20,944 bases of DNA from CAG-273 sp051891195 (lineage in GTDB: Bacteria > Bacillota > Clostridia > TANB77 > CAG-508). Made by a program: the position numbers and the translations under genes. The notes beneath the pieces were generated by a model. The model made no database searches. It was not told the origin of the DNA and saw only the letters and a program-made list of their open reading frames with translations. Where the stretch lies: NCBI GenBank assembly GCA_051891195.1, contig JBJFEZ010000004.1:1-20944 (forward strand), in the 5' to 3' direction. Every line of letters begins with the position of its first letter. The first letter of the stretch is position 1. Shown piece after piece: positions 1-8,340 of the stretch.

Positions 1-304
1 TAAATTTTATATTAGATTCTTCACATATTTTTGCAAATTGAGAGTTTTCTGACAAAAATCCAAAACCTGGGTGTATACTATCACTTCCTGTTATATAAGC
101 TGCTTCAACAATATTTTTTATATTTAAATAGCTTTTTGTAGATATAGCAGGTCCAATGCAAATAGCTTCATCTGCCAAGCGAGTGTGTAATGCATCTTTA
201 TCAGCTTCAGAATAAATTGCTACTGTTTTTATATTCATTTCTTTACAAGTTCTAATAATTCGTACTGCAATTTCTCCGCGATTTGCAATTAATATTTTAT
301 TCAT
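1..304 (-). CDS. accC: Biotin carboxylase subunit of acetyl-CoA carboxylase (5' part only)
   Basis: The first 101 codons are present and the gene runs off the left edge. The protein begins MNKILIANRGEIAVRI, the hallmark start of biotin carboxylase, and continues with the N-terminal biotin-carboxylase domain, including the HPGFGFLSEN motif near residue 80. The family carboxylates the biotin on AccB using ATP and bicarbonate, the first half of malonyl-CoA synthesis. The ATG at 302-304 has an AGGAG-type ribosome site about 10 bases upstream. It lies 24 bases after fabZ and is the last gene of the fab/acc cluster visible here; accD and accA would be expected beyond the edge, as in other clostridia (inference). 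The ATP-grasp and C-terminal parts cannot be assessed. Confidence 0.95.
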   Translation of the reverse strand, partial: MNKILIANRGEIAVRIIRTCKEMNIKTVAIYSEADKDALHTRLADEAICIGPAISTKSYLNIKNIVEAAYITGSDSIHPGFGFLSENSQFAKICEESNIKF

Positions 305-328
305 TCCTTTATAGTCTCCTTTCTTGCT

Positions 329-751
329 TTATACTAAAGCAAATGTAAGCTCCCCTTTTGCAACTGTTCTTCCCTCTACTGTTGCTATAGCTTCTCCTAT
401 GCCAATAGGTCCTTTCCTTTTAATAATTTTTACTTCTAATTTTAATCTGTCCCCTGGAACTACCATTTTTTTAAATTTCATTTTGTCAATTCCACCAAAC
501 AAAGCATTCTTTCCTTTGTTTTCTTCCATTGAAAGAATTGCAACAGCTCCAGTTTGTGCTAAGCTTTCTGTAATTAAAACTCCTGGCATTATAGGGTTGC
601 CTGGAAAATGACCTTTAAAGTACCATTCAGCTTCATCTACATTTTTATAGGCTATAGCACTTTCTCCTGGTATACAATTTTCTACTTCATCAATCATTAA
701 AAATGGTTCTCTTTGAGGTATAATTTTTTTAATTTCTTCTTTATTTAACAT
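329..751 (-). CDS. fabZ: 3-hydroxyacyl-[acyl-carrier-protein] dehydratase
   Basis: This 140-residue hot-dog-fold enzyme dehydrates 3-hydroxyacyl-ACP in cytoplasmic type II fatty-acid synthesis. The diagnostic HFPGNPIMPGVLITESLAQ stretch is intact, giving catalytic His48 and Glu62, so it is FabZ rather than FabA by motif and length. The N-terminal IPQREPFLMID is also typical of FabZ. A GGAG ribosome site precedes the ATG at 751. It sits 9 bases after accB and 24 before accC, an arrangement (accB-fabZ-accC) common in clostridial fatty-acid clusters. No oddity is seen. Confidence 0.97.
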   Translation of the reverse strand: MLNKEEIKKIIPQREPFLMIDEVENCIPGESAIAYKNVDEAEWYFKGHFPGNPIMPGVLITESLAQTGAVAILSMEENKGKNALFGGIDKMKFKKMVVPGDRLKLEVKIIKRKGPIGIGEAIATVEGRTVAKGELTFALV

Positions 752-760
752 TTTCTTCTC

Positions 761-1189
761 CTATTCTATTCTAAATAAAGGTGTGCCATATTCCACAGAT
801 TTACCGTCTTCTACAAATATTTCAGTAACCTTCCCTGTATATTCAGATTCTATTTCGTTCATTAACTTCATAGCTTCAATTATACAAAGTGTATCTCCTA
901 CTTTTACGTCCTTTCCTAATTCAGTATATGGTGCTGATGTTGGTGATGGTTTTATATAAAAAGTTCCTACCATTGGAGATTTTACAATATTACCTTTTTT
1001 CTCATTTTCATCTTTACTGTTAATTACCTCTTTATTATAAACTGGTTCTTCTACTTTTTTGTTTTCAATTATTTTTTCTGCTTCTTTTTTTATACTCACT
1101 TTTGTTCCATCCGGAAATTCTATGTCAATAGCTGTTAATTTAGAATTCCCCATATCATCTATTAATTGCTTAATTTTTTCATATTCCAT
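761..1189 (-). CDS. accB: Biotin carboxyl carrier protein of acetyl-CoA carboxylase
   Basis: The 142-residue protein has a short N-terminal helix region, a charged linker (about residues 35-70) and a C-terminal biotinyl domain. The domain carries the biotin motif EAMKLMNEIE, so Lys108 is the expected biotinylation site. The GTFYIKPSPTSAPYTELG segment is the 'thumb' typical of AccB rather than of decarboxylase carriers. Biotin is attached by a BirA-type ligase, and such a gene (4129-4707) lies in the same cluster. The ATG at 1189 has a GGAGG site within the last codons of fabF, which ends 3 bases upstream, so translation is probably coupled. Confidence 0.96.
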   Translation of the reverse strand: MEYEKIKQLIDDMGNSKLTAIDIEFPDGTKVSIKKEAEKIIENKKVEEPVYNKEVINSKDENEKKGNIVKSPMVGTFYIKPSPTSAPYTELGKDVKVGDTLCIIEAMKLMNEIESEYTGKVTEIFVEDGKSVEYGTPLFRIE

Positions 1190-1192
1190 TTT

Positions 1193-2434
1193 TTATTCCT
1201 CCATATATTTTTTTAATATAATGCAAGCATTGTGTCCTCCAAATCCCAATGAATTAGACATTACAATATTTAATTCTGATTTTCTTAGCTCATTAGGAAC
1301 TATATCTAAATCACATTCTTCATCTTTTTCTTTGTAATTTATTGTAGGTGGCACCAATTTATTTTGTATTGCTTTTACACAAATTATAGCTTCTACTGCA
1401 CCTGCTGCTCCTAATAAATGACCTACATTTCCTTTGCTTGAACTTACTATTACTTTTTTGCTAGCATCTCCTAACGCTGCTTTTATAGCCATAGTTTCAG
1501 TTAAGTCATTTAGATGAGTAGAAGTTCCGTGTGCATTTATATAATTAATATCTTCTGGTTTTATGTTTGCATCTTTTATAGCTCTAATTATGGCTTTTGC
1601 GCCACCTTCTCCGTCTGGGCAAGGAGAAGTTATGTGATAAGCATCTGTAGTAGAACCAAAGCCTATAAGTTCTGCATAAATAGTAGCTTTTCTTTTAATA
1701 GCGTGTTCTAATTCTTCCATTACTAAAATTCCAGCACCTTCTCCCATTACAAATCCATTTCTTTCTTTGTCAAATGGAATACTAGCTCTATTTTTATTTG
1801 TTGCACTAGATAATGCTTTCATATTTTCAAATCCAGCAATTCCCATTTCACATATAGATGCTTCTGTTCCGCCAGCGATTATTACATCTTCATATCCTTG
1901 TTTTATGCTTTTATATGCTTCACCTATAGCGTGTGTAGAAGATGCACAGGCAGTTAATATTGCCATAGATTCTCCTTTAAAACCAAATTCTATTGCAATA
2001 TTTCCTGCAGGCATATTTGCTATTGACATTGGTATAAACATTGGAGATACTCTACTATTTCCTTTTGTACAGCCAATTTTGCATTGTTCTTGAATTGTAG
2101 TAAGTCCTGCTATTCCAGAACTTACAAAAATTCCAACTCTATCATAATCTGTGTTTTCTTTTGTTATTCCACTATCTTTAACCGCTTCTCTTGCTGCTAT
2201 TATTGCAAATTGAGATGACCTATCTAGTCTTTTGGCTTGTTTTGTTTCAAAGTAATCTAATGGTTCATATTTTTTTACTTCTGCTACTAAGCTTGTTTTA
2301 AAATTAGAAGCATCAAATAAAGAAATATTGTCAATACCACATTTTTTATTTTTTATTTCTTCCCAAGTTTTATCAACATCTTTTCCTATTGGAGTTATTG
2401 CTCCCATACCTGTTATAACTACTCTTTTTTCCAT
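1193..2434 (-). CDS. fabF: 3-oxoacyl-[acyl-carrier-protein] synthase II (beta-ketoacyl-ACP synthase)
   Basis: This 413-residue condensing enzyme elongates acyl-ACP with malonyl-ACP. It has a full thiolase-like fold with the Cys-His-His triad: Cys163 in TACASSTHAIG, His302 in NAHGTSTHLND and His339 in KGNVGHLLGAAG, plus the conserved Lys334. The C-terminal SNSLGFGGHNA motif is present. Length and motifs match FabF, not FabH. It starts at 2434 with an AAGGAG site, 15 bases after fabG. FabH, which starts chains, is not in this window. Confidence 0.97.
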   Translation of the reverse strand: MEKRVVITGMGAITPIGKDVDKTWEEIKNKKCGIDNISLFDASNFKTSLVAEVKKYEPLDYFETKQAKRLDRSSQFAIIAAREAVKDSGITKENTDYDRVGIFVSSGIAGLTTIQEQCKIGCTKGNSRVSPMFIPMSIANMPAGNIAIEFGFKGESMAILTACASSTHAIGEAYKSIKQGYEDVIIAGGTEASICEMGIAGFENMKALSSATNKNRASIPFDKERNGFVMGEGAGILVMEELEHAIKRKATIYAELIGFGSTTDAYHITSPCPDGEGGAKAIIRAIKDANIKPEDINYINAHGTSTHLNDLTETMAIKAALGDASKKVIVSSSKGNVGHLLGAAGAVEAIICVKAIQNKLVPPTINYKEKDEECDLDIVPNELRKSELNIVMSNSLGFGGHNACIILKKYMEE

Positions 2435-2449
2435 TTTTGTTTTTCTCCT

Positions 2450-3184
2450 TTATATTAGCATTCCACCATCAACATTAATAACTTGACCTGTTATATATGA
2501 ACTTTCATCGGATGCTAAAAATTTTACAACATTTGCTACATCTTGCACTGTTCCCATTCTATTTAATGGTATTTGTTTTGCAATATTTTCTTTTACTTCT
2601 TCTTTTAATACTTCAGTCATATTAGTCTCTATAAATCCAGGTGCAACTGCATTTACTAATATATTTCTTGATGCAACCTCTTTTGCTAAACTTTTAGTAA
2701 AACCTATTATTCCTGCCTTTGATGCAGCATAATTTGTTTGTCCTGCATTTCCTGATATTCCTACAACTGAAGATATGTTTATAATTCTTCCAGAGCGGGC
2801 TTTTAGCATATAATTAATAACATTTTTTGTTACATTAAATGTTCCTATTAAATTTACATCTATTACTTGTTCAAAATCTTCTTTTTTCATTCTCATTAAT
2901 AATGTATCTTTTGTAATTCCAGCATTGTTTACTAGAACATCTATTTTTCCATATTCTTGTATTATATCTTTTACACAATTTTCACAATCTTCAAAATTAG
3001 ACACATCACCTTGAACAGCAAAGCATTTAGCTCCTTTTGCTTCTATTTCTTTTTTAGTATCTTCTAAATCTTGGTTTTCATTTCTATAGTTAATTGCTAT
3101 ATCATAACCATTTTGTGCAAATGTTACAGCTATTTGTCTACCAATACCTCTTGTAGCTCCTGTTATAAAAGCCACCTTATTCAT
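2450..3184 (-). CDS. fabG: 3-oxoacyl-[acyl-carrier-protein] reductase
   Basis: This 244-residue short-chain dehydrogenase reduces 3-oxoacyl-ACP with NADPH. The cofactor motif TGATRGIG is at residues 8-15 and NNAG at 86-89. Catalytic residues are Asn111, Ser139, Tyr152 and Lys156 (YAASK). The C-terminal YITGQVINVDGGM is the FabG signature. Its ATG at 3184 overlaps the end of fabD by 8 bases and has an AGGAGG site inside fabD, so the two are probably translationally coupled. Confidence 0.97.
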   Translation of the reverse strand: MNKVAFITGATRGIGRQIAVTFAQNGYDIAINYRNENQDLEDTKKEIEAKGAKCFAVQGDVSNFEDCENCVKDIIQEYGKIDVLVNNAGITKDTLLMRMKKEDFEQVIDVNLIGTFNVTKNVINYMLKARSGRIINISSVVGISGNAGQTNYAASKAGIIGFTKSLAKEVASRNILVNAVAPGFIETNMTEVLKEEVKENIAKQIPLNRMGTVQDVANVVKFLASDESSYITGQVINVDGGMLI

Positions 3185-4127
3185 TTATACCTTCCTCCTT
3201 TATGTATTTTATTGTTTCTTTTAAATTTACCACATTATTTATATTAAATATTTTTAATTGTTTTTCTGTTGGCATTCTTTTTACAAATCCAGATAGTGTT
3301 TTACCTGGCCCAATTTCAACAAAAGTATCAATACCATTTGAAATCATATTTTCTATTGTTCTAGAAAACCTCACTGGGCTTATTATATGTTTTGCTAAAA
3401 TATCTTTTATATTGTCTGTATCTTTGTAAAATTCCCCATCTATATTTTTAATTACTTTTGAGTTAAATTTATTTATTGTAATATTTTCTAGTTCTCTTCT
3501 TAGTGCATTTGAACTATTTAATAGTTTTTGTGTATGAAATGGTCCCGCTGTTTTTAATATTATTACTTTTTTTGCTCCCATTTTGTTTGCAATTTGCTGC
3601 GCTTCTAGTACAGCTTTCTTTTCTCCTGAAATAGCGATTTGACCAACACAGTTATAATTAGCTGGTACTACAAAACCTGATTTTACTTTTTTACAAATTT
3701 CGTTCACTTGCTCCTCACTCATTCCAATTATTGCTGCCATTTGCCAGTCTCCATTTGGTAGAAGGTTTTGCATATATTCTCCTCTTTTTTGAACTAGTTT
3801 TACACCTTCGTCAAATGAAATTACATTAGCATTTATTAATGCTGTATATTCTCCTAAGCTTAAACCTGCTGATATTTCTGGTTTTATGTTGTTTTGTTTT
3901 AAAATTTCTAAAATAGCTAATGAATTGGTAAGTATTGCAAGTTGTGTATTTTTAGTTTCATTTAAAGTTTCTTCTGGTCCTTCAAATGATAGTTTTGCTA
4001 TATCTATTCCTGTAATTTTTTTCACTTTATTATATATATTTCTTACTATTTCATATTCTTCATATAAGTCTTTTCCCATTTCAACACTTTGTGCCCCTTG
4101 TCCTGGAAATAAGTATCCTATTTTCAT
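3177..4127 (-). CDS. fabD: Malonyl-CoA:ACP malonyltransferase
   Basis: This 316-residue acyltransferase moves malonyl from CoA to ACP. It begins with FPGQGAQ (residues 7-13). The nucleophile motif is GLSLGEY with Ser90, the partner His198 is in GPFHT, and Arg115 would bind the malonyl carboxylate. The motif has Leu where many FabDs have His (GHSLGE); from memory this variant also occurs in other clostridial FabDs, so it is not taken as a defect. A GGA-type ribosome site lies in the end of birA, which stops 1 base upstream, and fabG overlaps the 3' end by 8 bases. Confidence 0.96.
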   Translation of the reverse strand: MKIGYLFPGQGAQSVEMGKDLYEEYEIVRNIYNKVKKITGIDIAKLSFEGPEETLNETKNTQLAILTNSLAILEILKQNNIKPEISAGLSLGEYTALINANVISFDEGVKLVQKRGEYMQNLLPNGDWQMAAIIGMSEEQVNEICKKVKSGFVVPANYNCVGQIAISGEKKAVLEAQQIANKMGAKKVIILKTAGPFHTQKLLNSSNALRRELENITINKFNSKVIKNIDGEFYKDTDNIKDILAKHIISPVRFSRTIENMISNGIDTFVEIGPGKTLSGFVKRMPTEKQLKIFNINNVVNLKETIKYIKEEGINE

Positions 4128-4128
4128 A

Positions 4129-4707
4129 TTAAGTTTCCTTTCTTTTTATTATTTCTTTTTCAAATATATTGCAAAATTCACAGACAAAATCTTTTGTGTT
4201 TACTTGTATCCCAAATTCTTTTTTTATAGATGTTGCTATGTCTTTAATGTCTTCCGAAAACTCTTTTTTATTAGTATTAATCCCTATGCCAATTACTAAA
4301 TATTTTGCTTGTTCATTTATCGTTTTTATTTGTGTTAAAATTCCTCCTAGCTTTTTTCCTTTATATACAATATCATTTGGCTTTTTTATTTCTAAAGTTA
4401 TTCCATATTTATTTTTAAAAATCTCTAGTATGATCTGAGCAATTTTAATAGTTATTCCATCTAATTTTTTAACATTACAGTCAAATTGTATAAATACTGA
4501 AAATGCTATATTATTTTTTTCATCTGTGTGCCATATCCTTCCGTGCGTACCTTTACCATTAGTTTGAATATTTGCCATTATTACAGTTCCGTTTTTTATG
4601 CTTTTATTTTCTATTCTTCTCCATATTTCATCTTGTGTTGAATCTATTTGCTCATAAAAAATAAAGTTTTTTCCTAAAAAATTAGTTTTTAAATTTGTTA
4701 ATTGCAT
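4129..4707 (-). CDS. birA: Biotin-protein ligase, catalytic domain only
   Basis: This 192-residue protein attaches biotin to the AccB lysine through biotinyl-5'-AMP. It carries STQDEIW (residues 23-29), the adenylate loop GKGTHGRIW (51-59), KPNDIVYKGKKLGGIL (109-124) with Lys119 matching the active-site lysine, and IGIGINTN. It has no N-terminal DNA-binding domain, so it cannot be the bifunctional BirA repressor, and it stops about where the C-terminal SH3-like domain would begin. The usual Trp of KWPND is Lys here. The ATG at 4707 lies inside the end of acyl-CoA synthetase 1 (26-base overlap) with an AGGA site about 8 bases upstream; no other start is available before Met44. It is shorter than most ligases but keeps the key motifs. 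Confidence 0.9.
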   Translation of the reverse strand: MQLTNLKTNFLGKNFIFYEQIDSTQDEIWRRIENKSIKNGTVIMANIQTNGKGTHGRIWHTDEKNNIAFSVFIQFDCNVKKLDGITIKIAQIILEIFKNKYGITLEIKKPNDIVYKGKKLGGILTQIKTINEQAKYLVIGIGINTNKKEFSEDIKDIATSIKKEFGIQVNTKDFVCEFCNIFEKEIIKRKET

Positions 4708-6400
4708 CTAAATTTTCCTGCCTTTTTATTTTATTTGTTGTAGTTTTTATTAAACTTTTTTCAGTTAGCATTATTCCTCTAATTGCTTTATATTGTGGCA
4801 TTTTTCTGTTTAGTTCTTTTATTTTTGTTGATATCACTTTATATATTTCTTGATCGCTTTGTATTTTATAAACATCTTTTATTATCTCTCTGTCAAATAC
4901 TATTAGGACATTAATTTTTATATCCTCTTTGTCCTCTGACTGTTGTTTTCCATAAATAAAAGATTCTTTTACACCTTCAATTTTATTTACTAAGTTCTCC
5001 ATTTCCTCTGGAAATATATTTTTTCCATTTTTTAAAACTATTACACTCTTTTTTCTTCCACAAATATAAATATATCCATCTTTATCTATTTTGGCTAAAT
5101 CTCCTGTATAAAACCATCCGTCTTTTATGACTTCTTTTGTTGCCTCTTCATTTTGGTAGTATCCTAACATTACGTTTGGTCCTTTTACTATTAGTTCTCC
5201 TATTCCTTCTTCATTTTCATCTACAATTTTTGCTTGTACACTAGGAACTGTTTTTCCTATTGAACCTATTCTATAATATTTATTGTTTCCCACTCCAACA
5301 ACAGGTGAAGTTTCTGTTAGACCATATCCTTGGACTAAATTAAATCCCAATGCTCTGTATTTTTCTTCAATTTTAGGGTCTAATGCCGCTGCTCCACTTA
5401 TAAATAGCTTAATTTTTCCTCCTACTATATTATGGACATCTTTGAATATTTCTTTTTTTTCTTGCATTGATGCATTTTTGTATTTTTCTTCATTTTCTAA
5501 AATTTCTTGAAGCTTTCCTTCTTTTTCTAGTTTTTTTCTAATAATTGCAAATATTCCTTCGTATAAACTAGGAACACAAGCCATAACAGAAACCTTATAT
5601 TCATTTAAATTTTCTATTATGTGCCTTATTCCGTCGCAAAATACAGTTTGAGCTCCTTTATATAGGGCAAAAAGAAATCCTACTGTACATTCAAAAACAT
5701 GATGTATTGGCAAAACTGAAAGCAAAGTATCATCTGAGTTTACGTCTAGTACACTTGCAATATCCATTAAGTTTGAACATATATTTTTATGGGAAAGGCA
5801 AACTACTTTAGATTTAGATGTAGTTCCTGAAGTAAATAACATTATACTCATTTCTTCTGGATTTATTTTTGCATCTAAAAAATCTCTATTTCCTTCGTCT
5901 AGCAAAATTCTTCCTCTTTCAATTAATTCTGCTTGCGAATATACCCCTTCTTTGTGTAAATTCAAATCCATAGATATTAAATGCTTTAGTTTGTTTTTTT
6001 GATTATATTTTATTTTATTTATTGACTCTTCATATTTACTTGAATAAAATATGGCCTCTACCTGTGACCTTTCAACTAAATTTTCTAATTCGTTTTCTGG
6101 TAGTGATTTGTCTAATGGTACTACTATTCCAGTTCCACAAACTATAGATAAATATGCTATTTCCCATTCATACCTATTTTCTCCTATTATTGCTATTTTT
6201 TTTCCTTTTAATCCTAAGCTTATTAGCGCTGTTCCTAAACTGTCTATCATATTTCTTACTTCATTATGTGTAAATATTTTATATTTTCCTTCTTCTATCT
6301 TTATTTTATATGCTGGTTTCTCTCCATACATTTTTTTTGTCTTCTTTAACATATCTTTTAAATCTGTTATTTCTAAATATTTATATAATTTTTCACTCAT
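4682..6400 (-). CDS. AMP-forming long-chain acyl-CoA synthetase 1 (head of the fab cluster)
   Basis: This 572-residue adenylate-forming enzyme would activate a fatty acid with ATP and transfer it to CoA (or possibly another thiol). Motifs: P-loop LFTSGTTSKSK (188-198), GYGLTET (358-364), YTGD (431-434), hinge region with Arg449 (ICGRKK), and a C-terminal lysine, Lys557, in TTTNKIKR. The family usually has Gly just before this lysine; here it is Asn. The substrate cannot be read from sequence; similarity to FadD-type enzymes suggests medium to long chains. The ATG at 6400 has an AGGAG site. It is a same-length paralogue of the product of 6565-8283. Its promoter carries the TetR-type operator at 6479-6500, and birA starts inside its 3' end, so the downstream fab genes may share its transcript (inference). 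Confidence 0.92.
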   Translation of the reverse strand: MSEKLYKYLEITDLKDMLKKTKKMYGEKPAYKIKIEEGKYKIFTHNEVRNMIDSLGTALISLGLKGKKIAIIGENRYEWEIAYLSIVCGTGIVVPLDKSLPENELENLVERSQVEAIFYSSKYEESINKIKYNQKNKLKHLISMDLNLHKEGVYSQAELIERGRILLDEGNRDFLDAKINPEEMSIMLFTSGTTSKSKVVCLSHKNICSNLMDIASVLDVNSDDTLLSVLPIHHVFECTVGFLFALYKGAQTVFCDGIRHIIENLNEYKVSVMACVPSLYEGIFAIIRKKLEKEGKLQEILENEEKYKNASMQEKKEIFKDVHNIVGGKIKLFISGAAALDPKIEEKYRALGFNLVQGYGLTETSPVVGVGNNKYYRIGSIGKTVPSVQAKIVDENEEGIGELIVKGPNVMLGYYQNEEATKEVIKDGWFYTGDLAKIDKDGYIYICGRKKSVIVLKNGKNIFPEEMENLVNKIEGVKESFIYGKQQSEDKEDIKINVLIVFDREIIKDVYKIQSDQEIYKVISTKIKELNRKMPQYKAIRGIMLTEKSLIKTTTNKIKRQENLDAINKFKN

Positions 6401-6456
6401 TTATTTTTCTCCTGGTTAATTGATATTAATTCAATTTTCTATGCTTTTCTAATATC

Positions 6457-6465
6457 TATATCATA
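6457..6465 (-). promoter_or_regulatory. Putative -10 region of acyl-CoA synthetase 1
   Basis: On the minus strand this reads TATGATATA, a good sigma-A-like -10. The same nine bases lie at 8319-8327 before acyl-CoA synthetase 2, in both cases exactly 13 bases downstream of the shared operator. The -35 position falls inside the operator and is a poor match (GTCTAA), as expected for a promoter whose -35 region is covered by a regulator. Confidence 0.55.
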
Positions 6466-6478
6466 AAATTTATTAAAA

Positions 6479-6500
6479 GTCTTTAGACTGAGAGGTCAGT
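6479..6500 (-). promoter_or_regulatory. TetR-type operator upstream of acyl-CoA synthetase 1
   Basis: Plus-strand sequence is GTCTTTAGAC running into ACTGAGAGGTCAGT (sharing AC). Two overlapping inverted repeats are visible: GTCT-TT-AGAC and ACTGA-GAGG-TCAGT. The full 22 bases recur without change at 8341-8362. A site of this size and symmetry next to a TetR gene suggests the 8375-8950 product binds here; that is inference. Confidence 0.7.
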
Positions 6501-6530
6501 ATAATGTATTTTCAATGCTTTCAGGTCAAA

Positions 6531-6558
6531 AAAAAAATAGACCTTAGTCTATTTTTTT
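6531..6558 (-). terminator. Terminator after acyl-CoA synthetase 2
   Basis: A perfect 12-bp stem (AAAAAAATAGAC pairing with GTCTATTTTTTT) closes a CTTA loop just after the stop of the gene ending at 6565. A/T runs flank both sides, so it may work both ways. It separates acyl-CoA synthetase 2 from the acyl-CoA synthetase 1 promoter. Confidence 0.8.
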
Positions 6559-6564
6559 ATCTTT

Positions 6565-8283
6565 TTATTTGTTTAATATTATTTTCATTTCTTCTTGTCT
6601 TTTTACTTTTTTAGTTGTAGTTTTTATTAATTCTTCACTACTTAAAATCATATTTTGTATGTGTTTATATCTTGGAAATTGAGTATTTATTTGCTTTATT
6701 TGTTCCCAAATAATTTGGTATAGTTCGTCTTCTGTTTTGTCTTTATATTTTTCTTTCACAACTTCTTTGTCATAAGCAATTTTTACTGATAATTTAACAT
6801 CATTTTTATCATCTTTATCAGGCATTCCAAATACCATTGATTCAGAAACTAATTCTAGTCTATTTACAATTGTCTCTAGTTCCTCTGGAAATACTTTTTT
6901 ACCATTTTTTAAAACAATCATATTTTTATTTCTTCCTGTTATGAACAAAAAACCTTTTGGATCTATATATCCTAAATCTCCTGTATAGAACCATCCATCT
7001 TTTAAAACATTGTTAGTTTCTTCTGGCATTTCGTAATATCCAAGCATAACATTTGGACCTTTTACTCTTATTTCTCCAATGTTATTTTCGTCTTTGTTTA
7101 CTATTTCTACCTGAACATTTTTCATTGGAACACCTACTGAACCAGCTTTTATATGCCAATCATCTTCTGCAGCAATTACAGGAGATGTTTCTGTTAGTCC
7201 ATACCCTTGAACTGTTTTTATTCCTAAATTATTAAATCCTTTAGAAATAACAGGATCTGCTGGTGCTCCTCCAGAAATAATAGATCTCAGTTCTCCACCT
7301 AAAGCATCTATTATTTGTTTAAATAGCTTTCTTCTTACATCTATATGTAATTTTAATAATATATTACTAATTTTAGTTGCTATATTAATTAATTTTGTTT
7401 TTCCTTGTTTATCAATTTCTTTCATTATTGTTTTATATATTGCTTCAACTAAAATTGGAACTCCTACAAATATTGTAACTTTATATTCATTTAAGTTTTG
7501 CTTTATATATCTTAATCCGTCTGGAAATACTGTTTTTACCCCACAAGACAGCATCATTACTATACAAGTTGACCCAAAAATATGGTGAAATGGCAAGAAT
7601 GCAATATTTACATCTGTATCTCTTATGTCCTCGCAACACTGCATTGCATAAATGTTTGATGCTATGTTTTTTTGTGAAAGCATTACTGCTTTTGATTGTG
7701 ATGTTGTTCCTGATGTAAATAATAAAATACTCATAGTGTTATCATCAATTTTTGTGTTTATGTATTCTTTATTGGTTTTTAAAAGTTGTTCTCCTTCTGT
7801 TATTAAGTCTTTTACACATTTAAAACCTTCTGTTTTGCTCATACATATAAATTCTTTTAATTTAGTTTTTTGACTATTTTTTATTTCTATAACATTATCT
7901 TTTAATTTATCATCAAAAATTATAATTTCTGCTTCACTTCTAATTAAAGAATTTTCTAATTCTTCATATTGTAAGTCTTTATCTAATGGAACAGATACTA
8001 TTCCTCCTAGTAAATTTGCCAAGTGAGAAATTACCCATTCATACCTGTTCTTTCCTATTACGGCAACTCTTTTTCCTTTTGCTCCTATACTAAATAAAGC
8101 AGTTCCTAAAGCATTTATATCTTCTAACATTTTTTTATATGTTATATTTTCATATTCTACATTTTTATTTTCTTGATGTTTTATTGTAAATGCTATTTTA
8201 TCGCTATATTTTTTTGAAGCATTATATATAATCTCCTTAATATTATTAAATTCTTGTGCTTCAAAATTCTTTTTTGTTTTCAT
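6565..8283 (-). CDS. AMP-forming long-chain acyl-CoA synthetase 2
   Basis: This 572-residue paralogue of the product of 4682-6400 has the same motif order: P-loop FTSGTTSQSK (189-198), FHHIFGS, GYGLTET (360-366), FYTGD (432-436), ITGRNK, and C-terminal Lys559 in TTTKKVKR, where Lys replaces the usual preceding Gly. The ATG at 8283 is chosen because GGAGG at 8292-8296 is its ribosome site; a TTG at 8298 would overlap that site. It sits between tetR (upstream) and its own terminator, and the operator at 8341-8362 is about 60 bases before the start. It likely makes acyl-CoA from free fatty acid, cytoplasmic or membrane-associated. Exact chain length is not readable. Confidence 0.92.
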   Translation of the reverse strand: MKTKKNFEAQEFNNIKEIIYNASKKYSDKIAFTIKHQENKNVEYENITYKKMLEDINALGTALFSIGAKGKRVAVIGKNRYEWVISHLANLLGGIVSVPLDKDLQYEELENSLIRSEAEIIIFDDKLKDNVIEIKNSQKTKLKEFICMSKTEGFKCVKDLITEGEQLLKTNKEYINTKIDDNTMSILLFTSGTTSQSKAVMLSQKNIASNIYAMQCCEDIRDTDVNIAFLPFHHIFGSTCIVMMLSCGVKTVFPDGLRYIKQNLNEYKVTIFVGVPILVEAIYKTIMKEIDKQGKTKLINIATKISNILLKLHIDVRRKLFKQIIDALGGELRSIISGGAPADPVISKGFNNLGIKTVQGYGLTETSPVIAAEDDWHIKAGSVGVPMKNVQVEIVNKDENNIGEIRVKGPNVMLGYYEMPEETNNVLKDGWFYTGDLGYIDPKGFLFITGRNKNMIVLKNGKKVFPEELETIVNRLELVSESMVFGMPDKDDKNDVKLSVKIAYDKEVVKEKYKDKTEDELYQIIWEQIKQINTQFPRYKHIQNMILSSEELIKTTTKKVKRQEEMKIILNK

Positions 8284-8318
8284 CTTTTTTACCTCCAATA
8301 TAGTTTTTATATTAATTT

Positions 8319-8327
8319 TATATCATA
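8319..8327 (-). promoter_or_regulatory. Putative -10 region of acyl-CoA synthetase 2
   Basis: Minus-strand TATGATATA, identical in sequence and in its 13-base distance from the operator to the element at 6457-6465. It would give a leader of roughly 30 bases to the ATG at 8283. Confidence 0.55.
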
Positions 8328-8340
8328 CTTTTTGATATAT

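Noticed and set aside
1767..2093. Plus-strand open frames opposite the fab/acc, synthetase and glgP genes
   Set aside because: They are frames opposite AT-rich genes, with no ribosome sites, no recognisable domains, and strong genes on the minus strand.
3850..3870. FabD nucleophile motif GLSLGE instead of GHSLGE as a sign of inactivation
   Set aside because: Ser, partner His and Arg are intact, and the Leu variant is, to my memory, common in clostridial FabD.
8284..8298. TTG at 8298 as start of acyl-CoA synthetase 2
   Set aside because: It overlaps the GGAGG ribosome site of the ATG at 8283.
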